From assembly GCF_009928525.1 (NCBI RefSeq), contig NZ_JAABOK010000004.1, forward strand, positions 1-64,000: a stretch of 64,000 nucleotides of DNA, given 5' to 3'. The DNA comes from Chitinophaga solisilvae (GTDB lineage Bacteria; Bacteroidota; Bacteroidia; Chitinophagales; Chitinophagaceae). A program made the translations under genes and the position numbers. The notes below the pieces were generated by a model, which was given only the letters and a program-made list of their open reading frames with translations, was not told where the DNA came from and did not search any database. Position 1 is the stretch's first letter; each line of letters begins with the position of its first letter. Shown in pieces: positions 52,377 through 60,804 of this stretch.

Positions 52377-52448
52377 ATTTAGCGGCTTTATTTGTTTTTT
52401 AGAATTTTTTTTTGAAACTTGTCCGAAGGTCAAATCAATTTACTAGTT

Positions 52449-53024
52449 ATGCACAGAAGAGACGCAATCAGGAATGTGGCGATTTTGTTGGGTACTGCCA
52501 TTTCCGCTTCCACGTTATCAGCCTTAGAAAGCTGCACAGGTTCCGCTCCGAAAAATTATGAATTAAACAAACCGGCCACCAAAGCACTCCTGGCCGAAAT
52601 TGCGGAAACTATTATTCCCACCACTTCCACTCCCGGCGCAAAAGCCGCGAAGGTGGACGAGTTCATCGTTACCATGATGAACGACTGTTACAAGAAAGAA
52701 GATCAGCAGAACTTCCTGGAGGGGCTGAAAAAAATTGATGCCGCCAGCGAAAAGAAGTTCAAGAAAGACTTCATGCAGCTCACGCCTGAACAACGTACAG
52801 AACTGCTGACGGAGATAGATAAGGAACGTGTGGAATACAACCAGCGTAAAGATAAAAAGGAAGGCGATCCTACGCATTATTTCCAGTACCTGAAAGAGCT
52901 GACGCTGCTTGGCTACTTTACTTCCAAGGAAGGAGCCACACAGGCGCTTCGCTACGTGCCGGTACCGGGTAAATATGAAGGCTGCATTCCTTACAAAAAA
53001 GGAGATAAAGCCTGGGCGATATAA
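52449..53024 (+). CDS. Gluconate 2-dehydrogenase subunit 3-type protein
   Basis: A 191-residue exported protein with a twin-arginine-like start (MHRRDAIRNVAILLG) and a helical body typical of the gluconate 2-dehydrogenase subunit 3 family (LAEIAETIIPTTSTPGAKAAKVDEFIVTMMNDC). These small subunits are chaperone and partner of GMC-type flavin dehydrogenases and carry the Tat signal for the complex. The two downstream genes are such GMC enzymes. ATG 52449 is preferred over the TTG at 52419. A separate cytochrome c subunit is not in the window. Confidence 0.88.
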   Translation: MHRRDAIRNVAILLGTAISASTLSALESCTGSAPKNYELNKPATKALLAEIAETIIPTTSTPGAKAAKVDEFIVTMMNDCYKKEDQQNFLEGLKKIDAASEKKFKKDFMQLTPEQRTELLTEIDKERVEYNQRKDKKEGDPTHYFQYLKELTLLGYFTSKEGATQALRYVPVPGKYEGCIPYKKGDKAWAI

Positions 53025-53096
53025 GGTCCGTTACTTCCGTTTGTTAGCCTCAGCGTATAGCTGAGCGCTATTCTTTTATCTTAAACGTAATATCTC

Positions 53097-54794
53097 ATGA
53101 ACCTGAACATAAAAGCACAGGCGCAAAATACTTACGATGCTATCGTTATTGGCTCCGGTGTAAGTGGCGGCTGGGCTGCCAAAGAACTCACCGAAAAGGG
53201 GCTGAAAGTATTAATGCTGGATCGCGGTAAACAACTGGAACACGTAAAAGATTACGATACCGCTACCAAAGATCCCTGGGAATTTAAACACCGCGGCCGT
53301 ATCACCGTAGATCAGCGGGAAACCCATCCTAAACTGAGCCGCGACTACCCTTACAGCGAGCACAACGAAAAATTCTGGATCAACGATTCCGAAAGTCCAT
53401 ATAACGAAGTAAAAAGATTCGACTGGTATCGCCCGGATATCGTAGGCGGTAAATCCATTATGTGGGGCCGTCAGTCATACCGTCTCAGCGATATTGATTT
53501 TGAAGCCAACCTGAAAGATGGTATTGCCGTTGACTGGCCTATCCGTTACAGAGATATTGCACCCTGGTATGATTACGTGGAGAAGTTCGCCGGTATCAGC
53601 GGTACCCGCGAAGGTCTGCCTCAGCTGCCCGATGGTCAGTTTATGCCCGCTATGGCAATGAACTGTGTAGAGAAGGACGTAAAGAAAAGGGTAGAAGAGA
53701 AATTCAAGGGCCGTATCATCACCATGGGCCGTGTTGCTAACATCACACAACCACTGCCTGGCCGCGGCAGCTGCCAGTTCCGTAACCTGTGCAGCCGCGG
53801 TTGCCCGTTCGGCGCCTACTTCAGCACGCAGTCGTCTACCCTGCCCGCAGCAATGGCTACCGGCAACCTCACCCTGCGTCCGGATTCCATCGTTAACGCT
53901 GTTATCTACGACGAAAAGCAGGGTAAAGCTACCGGCGTAAGAGTGATCGATAAACACTCCAAAGAGGTAATTGAATACTACGCGAAAATCATCTTCATCA
54001 ACGGTTCCACATTGGGTTCCACCTTTGTGATGCTCAACTCCAAATCTTCCCGCTTTCCGAACGGACTGGGCAACGACAGCGGCGTACTGGGCAAATACCT
54101 GATGGATCACCATTTTCGTACAGGCGCCTCCGGTACCGCCGAAGGCTTCGATGAAAATTATTATTTCGGCCGCCGTGCAAACGGTATCTATATTCCCCGT
54201 TACCGTAATATCGGCAGCGACAAACGCGACTACCTCCGTGGCTTCGGTTACCAGGGCGGCGCAGGTCGCGGCGGCTGGGGCCGCGGTATCGCAGAAATGG
54301 GCGTGGGTAAAGACTTCAAGGAAATGCTCACCGAACCGGGTAAATGGAGCATGGGGCTGGGCGGCTTTGGCGAATGCCTGCCTTACGAAGACAACCAGGT
54401 AACCCTGGACAACTCCGTAAAAGACGCATGGGGCCAGCCGGTACTGAAGTTCGATGCCGAATTCAAAGAGAATGAAAAGAAAATGCGCATAGACATGATG
54501 AACGATGCAGCAGAAATGCTGGAAGCTGCCGGTCTGAAAAATGTCAAAACATACGACAACGGCTCCTGGCCTGGTATGGCTATCCATGAAATGGGTACCG
54601 CACGTATGGGCCGCGATCCGAAAACATCTGTGCTCAACGGATTCAACCAGATGCACGCCGTGAAGAACGTATTCGTCACCGATGGTTCTGCCATGACATC
54701 TGCCGCCTGCGTAAATCCGTCACTCACCTACATGGCACTCACAGCCCGCGCTGCAGACTACGCGGTGAAAGAACTGAAAAAAGGCAACTTGTAA
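53097..54794 (+). CDS. GMC-family oxidoreductase, first tandem copy
   Basis: A 565-residue FAD enzyme. The dinucleotide motif is IVIGSGVSGGWAAKEL near residue 15. A Cys-rich segment CQFRNLCSRGCPF lies near 225, as in GMC partners of subunit 3 proteins. The C-terminal catalytic part has AIHEMGTARMGRDPKTSVLNGF and DGSAMTSAACVNPSLTYMALTARAA, with the active-site His in IHEMGTARMG. It has no signal peptide and would be carried out by the Tat signal of the preceding small subunit. The likely reaction is oxidation of a sugar or sugar acid hydroxyl, passing electrons to the respiratory chain. Confidence 0.92.
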   Translation: MNLNIKAQAQNTYDAIVIGSGVSGGWAAKELTEKGLKVLMLDRGKQLEHVKDYDTATKDPWEFKHRGRITVDQRETHPKLSRDYPYSEHNEKFWINDSESPYNEVKRFDWYRPDIVGGKSIMWGRQSYRLSDIDFEANLKDGIAVDWPIRYRDIAPWYDYVEKFAGISGTREGLPQLPDGQFMPAMAMNCVEKDVKKRVEEKFKGRIITMGRVANITQPLPGRGSCQFRNLCSRGCPFGAYFSTQSSTLPAAMATGNLTLRPDSIVNAVIYDEKQGKATGVRVIDKHSKEVIEYYAKIIFINGSTLGSTFVMLNSKSSRFPNGLGNDSGVLGKYLMDHHFRTGASGTAEGFDENYYFGRRANGIYIPRYRNIGSDKRDYLRGFGYQGGAGRGGWGRGIAEMGVGKDFKEMLTEPGKWSMGLGGFGECLPYEDNQVTLDNSVKDAWGQPVLKFDAEFKENEKKMRIDMMNDAAEMLEAAGLKNVKTYDNGSWPGMAIHEMGTARMGRDPKTSVLNGFNQMHAVKNVFVTDGSAMTSAACVNPSLTYMALTARAADYAVKELKKGNL

Positions 54795-54802
54795 TTCATT
54801 TA

Positions 54803-54883
54803 GTTATTTGGTTATTTGAGATTTAATCAGAGCGGAGATCTTAGCGGTCTCCGCTCTGATTAAATCTCAAATAACCAAATAAC
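54803..54883. repeat. Family B hairpin repeat, perfect 36-bp arms, between the GMC genes
   Basis: Arms 54803-54838 and 54848-54883 are perfect reverse complements over 36 bases with a 9-base loop. The arm is GTTATTTGGTTATTTGAGATTT then AATCAGAGCGGAGA. One more octamer set (AAATAATC) continues on the right side only. Both flanking genes point the same way. Confidence 0.9.
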
Positions 54884-54909
54884 CAAATAATCAAATCCTA
54901 AAAGTTTTT

Positions 54910-56607
54910 ATGAATCTTAATATAAAAGCGGATCAACAGAATACCTATGACGCTATTGTGGTGGGGTCAGGTATCAGCGGAGGATGGGCGGCGAAAGAGT
55001 TGTGTGAGAAAGGACTGAAAACGCTGGTGCTGGAAAGAGGCCGTAATGTGGAACATGTGAAGGACTACAAAACGGCTATGATGGCTCCCTGGGAGTTTAA
55101 ACACCATCTCAGTACCTCCAACGAAATGCGGGAGAACCATCCTATTCAGAGCCGCTGCTATGCTTTTGATGAGGCTACGCAGCAATTCTGGGTGAATGAT
55201 AAAGAGAACCCCTACAATGAAATCAAGCCTTTCAACTGGCTGCGCGGATATCATGTAGGCGGCCGCTCCCTCATGTGGGGCCGGCAGGTGTATCGCTGGA
55301 GCGATCTGGACTTTGAAGCCAACCTGAAAGATGGCCACGGCGTAGACTGGCCTATCCGTTATAAAGACATAGCTCCCTGGTACGAATATGTGGAAAGATA
55401 TATCGGCGTAAGCGGCCAGGCAGAAGGACTGCCGCAACTGCCCGACGGCGTATTCCTGCCACCCATGGAAATGAACTGCCTGGAGAAACATGTGGCGGCA
55501 CGTATCAAGGAAAAATTCAACGACCGCCTCATGACTATCGGAAGGGTAGCACACCTTACCAAAGGGTTGAAAGACCGCGGTCCGTGTCAGTACAGGAATC
55601 TCTGTGCACGCGGTTGTCCGTTTACCGGATACTTCAGCAGCAACGGCGTAACGCTCCCTGCAGCCGCAGCTACCGGCAACCTCACCCTGCGCCCGGATTC
55701 CATTGTGCTGGAAGTATTATATGATAAGGATAAGAAGAAAGCTACGGGCGTAAGAGTAATGGACTCCCATACCTTACAGACCGTAGAATACTACGCTAAT
55801 ATCGTTTTCCTGAATGCCTCCACCCTGGGCACCTCCTGGATTATGCTCAACTCCGTATCAGACCGTTTCCCGAATGGTTTCGGCAACGACAGCGGACAAC
55901 TGGGACATAACCTGATGGATCACCACTTCGGTGTGGGCGCCGGCGGCGAATTCGAAGGCTTCGAAGATCAGTACTATAATAGTGGCCGCCGCCCCAATGG
56001 TATCTATATTCCACGCTTCCGTAACGTAAACGAACACACGAAACAGAAAGATTATGTACGTGGATTCGGTTATCAGGGAGGCGCCGGAAGAGAGCGTGGT
56101 ACCAGCTTTGAAGGTATCGGCGTACAGCTCAAGGAAGCGCAGACTGAACCCGGAAAATGGGGAATGGGCATCGGCTCCTGGGGCGAACACCTGCCGTACT
56201 TCGAAAACAAAGTAACACTGAACAAAGACAAAAAAGATAAGTACGGACTGGCCACACTGGACATCGACTGTGAATTCAAAGAGAATGAACTGGCTATGCG
56301 TAAAGACATGAAAGAAAGCGCCATCGCCATGCTCGAAGCAGCCGGACTGAAAAACGTTTACGGCTACGACAGCGCTCCGCCTCCCGGTCACTGTATCCAT
56401 GAAATGGGTACCGCACGCATGGGCCGCGATCCGAAAACTTCCGTGCTCAATGGTTTTAACCAGGTGCATGAAGCAAAGAACGTATTCATCACTGATGGCT
56501 CCTGCATGGCTTCCTCCTCGTGCGTAAACCCGTCTATTACGTATATGGCTATCACCGCAAGAGCATGCGACCATGCAGTGAATGAACTGAAAAAAGGAAA
56601 CTTGTAA
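54910..56607 (+). CDS. GMC-family oxidoreductase, second tandem copy
   Basis: A 565-residue paralogue of the preceding gene, the same length, alike over its whole length: FAD motif IVVGSGISGGWAAKEL, Cys segment CQYRNLCARGCPF and active-site region IHEMGTARMGRDPKTSVLNGF. Differences are concentrated around residues 40-110 and 340-420, which suggests different substrates. Tandem GMC genes with one shared subunit 3 imply alternative large subunits or a heteromeric enzyme. The long hairpin between the two genes may set their relative expression. Confidence 0.92.
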   Translation: MNLNIKADQQNTYDAIVVGSGISGGWAAKELCEKGLKTLVLERGRNVEHVKDYKTAMMAPWEFKHHLSTSNEMRENHPIQSRCYAFDEATQQFWVNDKENPYNEIKPFNWLRGYHVGGRSLMWGRQVYRWSDLDFEANLKDGHGVDWPIRYKDIAPWYEYVERYIGVSGQAEGLPQLPDGVFLPPMEMNCLEKHVAARIKEKFNDRLMTIGRVAHLTKGLKDRGPCQYRNLCARGCPFTGYFSSNGVTLPAAAATGNLTLRPDSIVLEVLYDKDKKKATGVRVMDSHTLQTVEYYANIVFLNASTLGTSWIMLNSVSDRFPNGFGNDSGQLGHNLMDHHFGVGAGGEFEGFEDQYYNSGRRPNGIYIPRFRNVNEHTKQKDYVRGFGYQGGAGRERGTSFEGIGVQLKEAQTEPGKWGMGIGSWGEHLPYFENKVTLNKDKKDKYGLATLDIDCEFKENELAMRKDMKESAIAMLEAAGLKNVYGYDSAPPPGHCIHEMGTARMGRDPKTSVLNGFNQVHEAKNVFITDGSCMASSSCVNPSITYMAITARACDHAVNELKKGNL

Positions 56608-56626
56608 TAAATAATTACGAATTACA

Positions 56627-56814
56627 AATTACAAATTGCGAATGAAGAGCGGAGACCGGTTTATTTTTTTATTTAGTTATTTGAGATTTATATAAAAGCG
56701 AAGAACAGAGGGATTTTTAACGTATAATCGCTCTGTTCTTCGCTTTTATATAAATCTCAAATAACTAAATAAAAAAATAAACCGGTCTCCGCTCTTCATT
56801 CGCAATTTGTAATT
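56627..56814. repeat. Composite hairpin repeat: family B nested in family A, perfect 84-bp arms
   Basis: Arms 56627-56710 and 56731-56814 are perfect reverse complements over 84 bases with a 20-base loop. From outside in: heptamer-type AATTACAAATTGCG, AATGAAGAGCGGAGACCGG, then a complete family B arm TTATTTTTTTATTTAGTTATTTGAGATTT and a second core AAAAGCGAAGAACAGAG. It lies between GMC copy 2 and the GH35 gene and ends 20 bases before that gene's start codon. Confidence 0.95.
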
Positions 56815-56834
56815 CGTCCTCTTCAAATTTTTGT

Positions 56835-58649
56835 ATGAAAAAAATTCTTCTTCTCGCTGTTATATCTGTTGCTTTTCAGGTGCAGGCGCAGCAACGGCAG
56901 CGTCATTCTTTTGCGTTGGGAAAATCTGATTTTCTGCTGGATGGAAAGCCTTACCAGATGATTAGCGGGGAAATGCATCCGGCGAGAATTCCACATGAAT
57001 ACTGGCGTCATCGTATTCAGATGGCGAAGGCGATGGGATGTAATACAATAGCGGCTTATGTTTTCTGGAACTATCATGAGCCGGTAAAGGGGCAGTTTGA
57101 TTTTTCTTCCGGTAATCACAATATAAAAGAGTTTATCAGGATAGTACAGGAAGAAGGGATGTGGGTAGTATTGCGTCCGGGTCCTTATGTATGTGCAGAG
57201 TGGGAGTTTGGCGGATTGCCGCCTTATCTGCTGCAGATTCCGGATATTAAAGTGAGATGTATGGACCCCCGGTACATGCAGGCAGTTAACACTTATGTGG
57301 AGCGGCTGGCAGCAGAGGTGAAGCCATTGCTCGTAACCAGCGGCGGACCTGTGGTGATGATGCAGATAGAGAATGAATATGGCAGTTATGGTAATGATAG
57401 GAACTACCTGGAAACGCTGAAAAATTTATGGATAAATAACGGAATAGACATTCCGTTTTATACAGCGGATGGTCCTACTGCTTATATGCTGGAAGCGGGC
57501 AGTGTGCCGGGCGCCGCCATAGGACTGGATTCTGGAGGCTCTGAAGCTGATTTTGCCGCTGCAAAAAAACAAAATCCGGAGGTGCCGGCATTCAGCAGTG
57601 AATCTTATCCCGGTTGGCTGACACACTGGGGAGAAGCCTGGCAGCGCCCCGGCGCAGACGGTATTGTCAGGGAGGTGAAGTTCCTGATGGATACCAGACG
57701 ATCTTTTAATTTATATGTCATTCACGGCGGTACCAATTTCGGCTATACGGCTGGTGCCAATTCCGGTGGTAAAGGTTATGAGCCGGACGTTACCAGTTAC
57801 GACTATGATGCGCCCATCAATGAACAGGGAGGAGCAACGCCCAAGTACCACGCTTTACGGCAGCTGCTGGCATCCTATCTGCCCAAAGACAGGAAGCTGC
57901 CTCCTGTTCCGGCGCCCGTTCCTGCTATCAGTTTTCCTGCCGTCACACTTACACCGTTTACTTCAGTATGGGAGCACCTGCCGCAGCCGGTGCATTCCGT
58001 ACAGCCGCAACCGTTTGAAGCCTATGGGCAGGACTACGGCTTCATGTTGTATAAGACTATCCTGACCGGACATAAAAGCGGCAGGCTGGCTATCCGCGAT
58101 CTGCATGACTACGCTACCATATTCCTGAATGGTAAATATATAGGCAAAATAGACAGAAGGCTGGGAGAGCAATCCATTGACCTGCCGAAGAGCGATGTGC
58201 CCAACCCTGTGCTGGAAATCCTCGTAGAAGGTATGGGGCGCATTAATTTCGCAGAGTTTATAATAGACCGTAAAGGTATCACAGACCGTGTAGTCCTCAA
58301 CGGTATGACGCTGATGAACTGGGATGTATACGGTTTACCGATGACGGAGCCGGATATCAGCCGCATATCGGCTACTGCAGCTACTGCAGCTACTGAGCGC
58401 CCGGGACGTTTTTTTAAAGGTTCCTTTACCCTCGGCAACACCGGTGATACCTATATTGATATGTCTGCCTTCAAAAAAGGCATCGTCTGGGTAAACGGCC
58501 ATAACCTGGGCCGTTACTGGGAAATAGGCCCGCAGAAGCGTCTTTACTGCCCGGCACCCTGGCTGAAAGCAGGCAGCAATGAAATAATTGTATTCGACCT
58601 CCACCAGGTAGATGGGGCGGGAGTAATGGGTACGACCAGTCTGGAGTAA
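56835..58649 (+). CDS. Glycoside hydrolase family 35 beta-galactosidase
   Basis: A 604-residue exported enzyme (signal peptide 1-19, ending VQAQ). The N-terminal TIM barrel (25-335) has GEMHPARIPHEYWRHRIQMAKAMGCNTI, the acid/base Glu in MMQIENEYGSYG near residue 181 and the nucleophile Glu in FSSESYPGWLTHWGE near 256. C-terminal jelly-roll domains follow (about 370-604, ending GVMGTTSLE). GH35 enzymes release terminal beta-galactose. A short ATAATAAT stretch near residue 515 comes from a GCTACTGCA microrepeat and may vary. Together with the GMC/subunit 3 genes it may serve galactoside oxidation and cleavage, but each could act alone. Confidence 0.95.
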   Translation: MKKILLLAVISVAFQVQAQQRQRHSFALGKSDFLLDGKPYQMISGEMHPARIPHEYWRHRIQMAKAMGCNTIAAYVFWNYHEPVKGQFDFSSGNHNIKEFIRIVQEEGMWVVLRPGPYVCAEWEFGGLPPYLLQIPDIKVRCMDPRYMQAVNTYVERLAAEVKPLLVTSGGPVVMMQIENEYGSYGNDRNYLETLKNLWINNGIDIPFYTADGPTAYMLEAGSVPGAAIGLDSGGSEADFAAAKKQNPEVPAFSSESYPGWLTHWGEAWQRPGADGIVREVKFLMDTRRSFNLYVIHGGTNFGYTAGANSGGKGYEPDVTSYDYDAPINEQGGATPKYHALRQLLASYLPKDRKLPPVPAPVPAISFPAVTLTPFTSVWEHLPQPVHSVQPQPFEAYGQDYGFMLYKTILTGHKSGRLAIRDLHDYATIFLNGKYIGKIDRRLGEQSIDLPKSDVPNPVLEILVEGMGRINFAEFIIDRKGITDRVVLNGMTLMNWDVYGLPMTEPDISRISATAATAATERPGRFFKGSFTLGNTGDTYIDMSAFKKGIVWVNGHNLGRYWEIGPQKRLYCPAPWLKAGSNEIIVFDLHQVDGAGVMGTTSLE

Positions 58650-58769
58650 TTACGAATTACGAATTGCGAATTACGAATGAGGAGCGAAGACCTAAGCGGA
58701 TAAAGAATTTGGTATAACCGTTCTGTTCTTCGCTCCTCATTCGTAATTCGCAATTCGCAATTCGTAATT
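58648..58769. repeat. Family A hairpin repeat, 43-bp arms with one mismatch
   Basis: Arms 58648-58690 and 58727-58769 pair over 43 bases with a single A-C mismatch in the second heptamer. The arm starts inside the TAA stop of the GH35 gene. The core GAGGAGCGAAGA and part of the loop (GCGGATAAAGAATTT) equal the copies at 2484 and 24116, but here the inner 36 bases are not self-complementary. Confidence 0.92.
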
Positions 58770-58876
58770 ATACATAGTGTATATATTACGCAAAGTGCAT
58801 ATTTTTTATCATTTTATTTCCTTAACTTAGGTAAGTTGGTTTTTCATATTTATTAACTTTCTAAAACAGGCTTGCC

Positions 58877-59320
58877 ATGGGAAAAGTACGTAATATCCTG
58901 CAGGCCAAGGGTCATGCAGTTTACTCTATCCGTCCGGATAATACCGTTTTTGAAGCCCTGCAGATGCTCGTTGACCGAAATGTAGGAGCCCTCACCGTAG
59001 TAGACGAAAATGACAAATTCCTTGGGATCTTTTCAGAAAGAGATTATGCCCGCAGAGTCATTTTAAAAGGACGCGCTTCCAAAGAAACACTGATCAGTGA
59101 AATCATGACGGAACGTCCTATCACCGTTACTGAAGAAGATTCAATAGAAGACTGTATGGTAAAGATGACGGATAAACGTATTCGTCACCTGCCCGTTACG
59201 GATGAGCAGAACAGGCTGGTAGGCCTGATCTCTATCGGAGACGTGGTGAAATTTATTATAGATGATCAGCGCTATATTATTACCAGTCTGGAGTGTTACA
59301 TTAGCGGAACACATACCTGA
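58877..59320 (+). CDS. CBS-domain pair protein
   Basis: A 147-residue cytoplasmic protein made of two CBS domains (about 8-65 and 75-135; RNVGALTVVDENDKFLGIFSERDYARRVI and RIRHLPVTDEQNRLVGLISIGDVVKF). CBS pairs bind adenine nucleotides and act as energy sensors or regulatory partners. It precedes the complex I operon by 235 bases; the gap 59321-59555 must contain that operon's promoter, but I see no clear box. Function unknown. Confidence 0.9.
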   Translation: MGKVRNILQAKGHAVYSIRPDNTVFEALQMLVDRNVGALTVVDENDKFLGIFSERDYARRVILKGRASKETLISEIMTERPITVTEEDSIEDCMVKMTDKRIRHLPVTDEQNRLVGLISIGDVVKFIIDDQRYIITSLECYISGTHT

Positions 59321-59555
59321 TAATCGCAAAATCATTTTTGTTTTTTACGGGGATTGTTTGTAAATTCAGTTATCATATAGCCTATGCCGTTATGAGGTGC
59401 TATATTCTATCGTTATGAATTTTCCCTGCCCCAAACGGTTTGAATGAAGACTCGGTTCACTTTTGATTTAAAGACACAGTTCATTTAGAAAGCAGACTCA
59501 AAAGATTGGTAATAACGGAACTTTTAAAGTAAATCGTCCTGGAGGGACGAACACC

Positions 59556-60032
59556 TTGCAAAGCGCTGTTGAAAATACCATCCCTGTTTGGCCGTTCGTT
59601 GTATACGGCGGTATTGTACTGATACTGGTAAGTCTCATACTGGGATTATCGTATGTACTCGGGCAACGTCATAAAGACCGCGCCACCGGAGAAGCATATG
59701 AATCCGGAATTGTTTCCACCGGCTCTGCACGACTTCGTTTTCCTTCTCAGTTTTATCTTATCGCCATGCTGTTCGTTATCTTCGATATTGAAACAGTATT
59801 GATTATTTCCTGGGCCATCGCCTACCAGGAAGTAGGATGGGCGGGCTTCGCCGGCGTATCTGTCTTTATTGTGATCCTATTGGCTGTACTTATTTATGAA
59901 TGGCGCAACGGCGCCCTGGACTTCGGGCCTGACGGCAGGAAAATACTGCGCGCATACAAAAAACGGCGAAAAAACAGCGCAGCTAACTTACACGACTACA
60001 CGGACATTCAACAGCAACAAGCGGTATTGTAA
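59556..60032 (+). CDS. nuoA: NADH-quinone oxidoreductase subunit A
   Basis: A 158-residue inner-membrane subunit of complex I with three transmembrane segments (about 12-35, 70-90 and 98-120) and the conserved loop GEAYESGIVSTGSARLRFPSQFYLIAMLFVIFDIE. The start is TTG at 59556, ten bases after a strong GGAGG, because no ATG lies upstream of the conserved part. The C-terminal 30 residues are a charged extension. First gene of the nuo operon. Confidence 0.95.
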   Translation: MQSAVENTIPVWPFVVYGGIVLILVSLILGLSYVLGQRHKDRATGEAYESGIVSTGSARLRFPSQFYLIAMLFVIFDIETVLIISWAIAYQEVGWAGFAGVSVFIVILLAVLIYEWRNGALDFGPDGRKILRAYKKRRKNSAANLHDYTDIQQQQAVL

Positions 60033-60077
60033 CACCAGAATGGTTGATTTTATTTTTTCAACTTCAACGTTCTACGC

Positions 60078-60716
60078 ATGAAATGGTGGTTAACAAAAGC
60101 CAATGACGTTTCGGGTAAAGTATCCGGCAATACTTCTATGGAAGAAGTTATTCAGCAGAGCGTGATGCTTACCAGCGTGGAACGCCTGCTGGGATGGGGG
60201 CGGCAGAATTCCATGTGGCCCTTTCACTTTGGTCTTTCCTGTTGTTTTGTGGAGATGGCTACTGCCATGACACCCAAATACGATGTGGCCCGCTTCGGTG
60301 CTGAAGTAATCCGCGGCACTCCCCGTGAAGCAGATGTAATGATTATTGCCGGTACCGTATTCATTAAAATGGCCCCCGTTATCAAACGATTGTATGAACA
60401 GATGATGGAGCCCCGGTGGGTGATCTCTATGGGCTCCTGTGCCAATTCCGGCGGTATGTACGATATATACAGCGTAGTGCAGGGCGTGGATAAATTTTTA
60501 CCGGTAGATGTATATGTACCGGGCTGTCCTCCGCGCCCCGACGCTTTTATGCAGGGACTCATTCTCCTGCGCGACAGCGTTGGTAAGGAAAAACGTCCCC
60601 TCAGCTGGGTCATCGGCGATCAGGGCGTGATACGGCCGGAGAAAACATCGCAGCGCGAACTTAACCACGATCGCCGGCAACAGATGACACAGTTTAAAAC
60701 ACCTGACGAAATATAA
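60078..60716 (+). CDS. nuoB: NADH-quinone oxidoreductase subunit B
   Basis: A 212-residue subunit that carries cluster N2. Cluster ligands are in [25 protein letters not shown] and [14 protein letters not shown]. The C-terminus has about 45 residues beyond the core fold. It transfers electrons to quinone together with NuoCD. Confidence 0.97.
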   Translation: MKWWLTKANDVSGKVSGNTSMEEVIQQSVMLTSVERLLGWGRQNSMWPFHFGLSCCFVEMATAMTPKYDVARFGAEVIRGTPREADVMIIAGTVFIKMAPVIKRLYEQMMEPRWVISMGSCANSGGMYDIYSVVQGVDKFLPVDVYVPGCPPRPDAFMQGLILLRDSVGKEKRPLSWVIGDQGVIRPEKTSQRELNHDRRQQMTQFKTPDEI

Positions 60717-60804
60717 AAATGACGTACTAACAGTAACGGATATATGAAAAAATGACCTGATTCAGTAAAACAATATTTACTCCACAGTCTAAACTTAATA
60801 CGCT

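Noticed and set aside
53475-54656. 393-codon open frame opposite the first GMC gene
   Set aside because: His/Cys/Phe-rich shadow translation without family features; a similar one appears opposite the paralogous gene at 55858.
58370-58396. Short GCTACTGCA tandem repeat in the GH35 gene
   Set aside because: In frame and only about three units in a linker; ordinary microrepeat, mentioned in the gene entry only.
2484-58769. CRISPR array
   Set aside because: The repeats are dispersed singly between genes, are internally symmetric, and have no regular spacers or cas genes.
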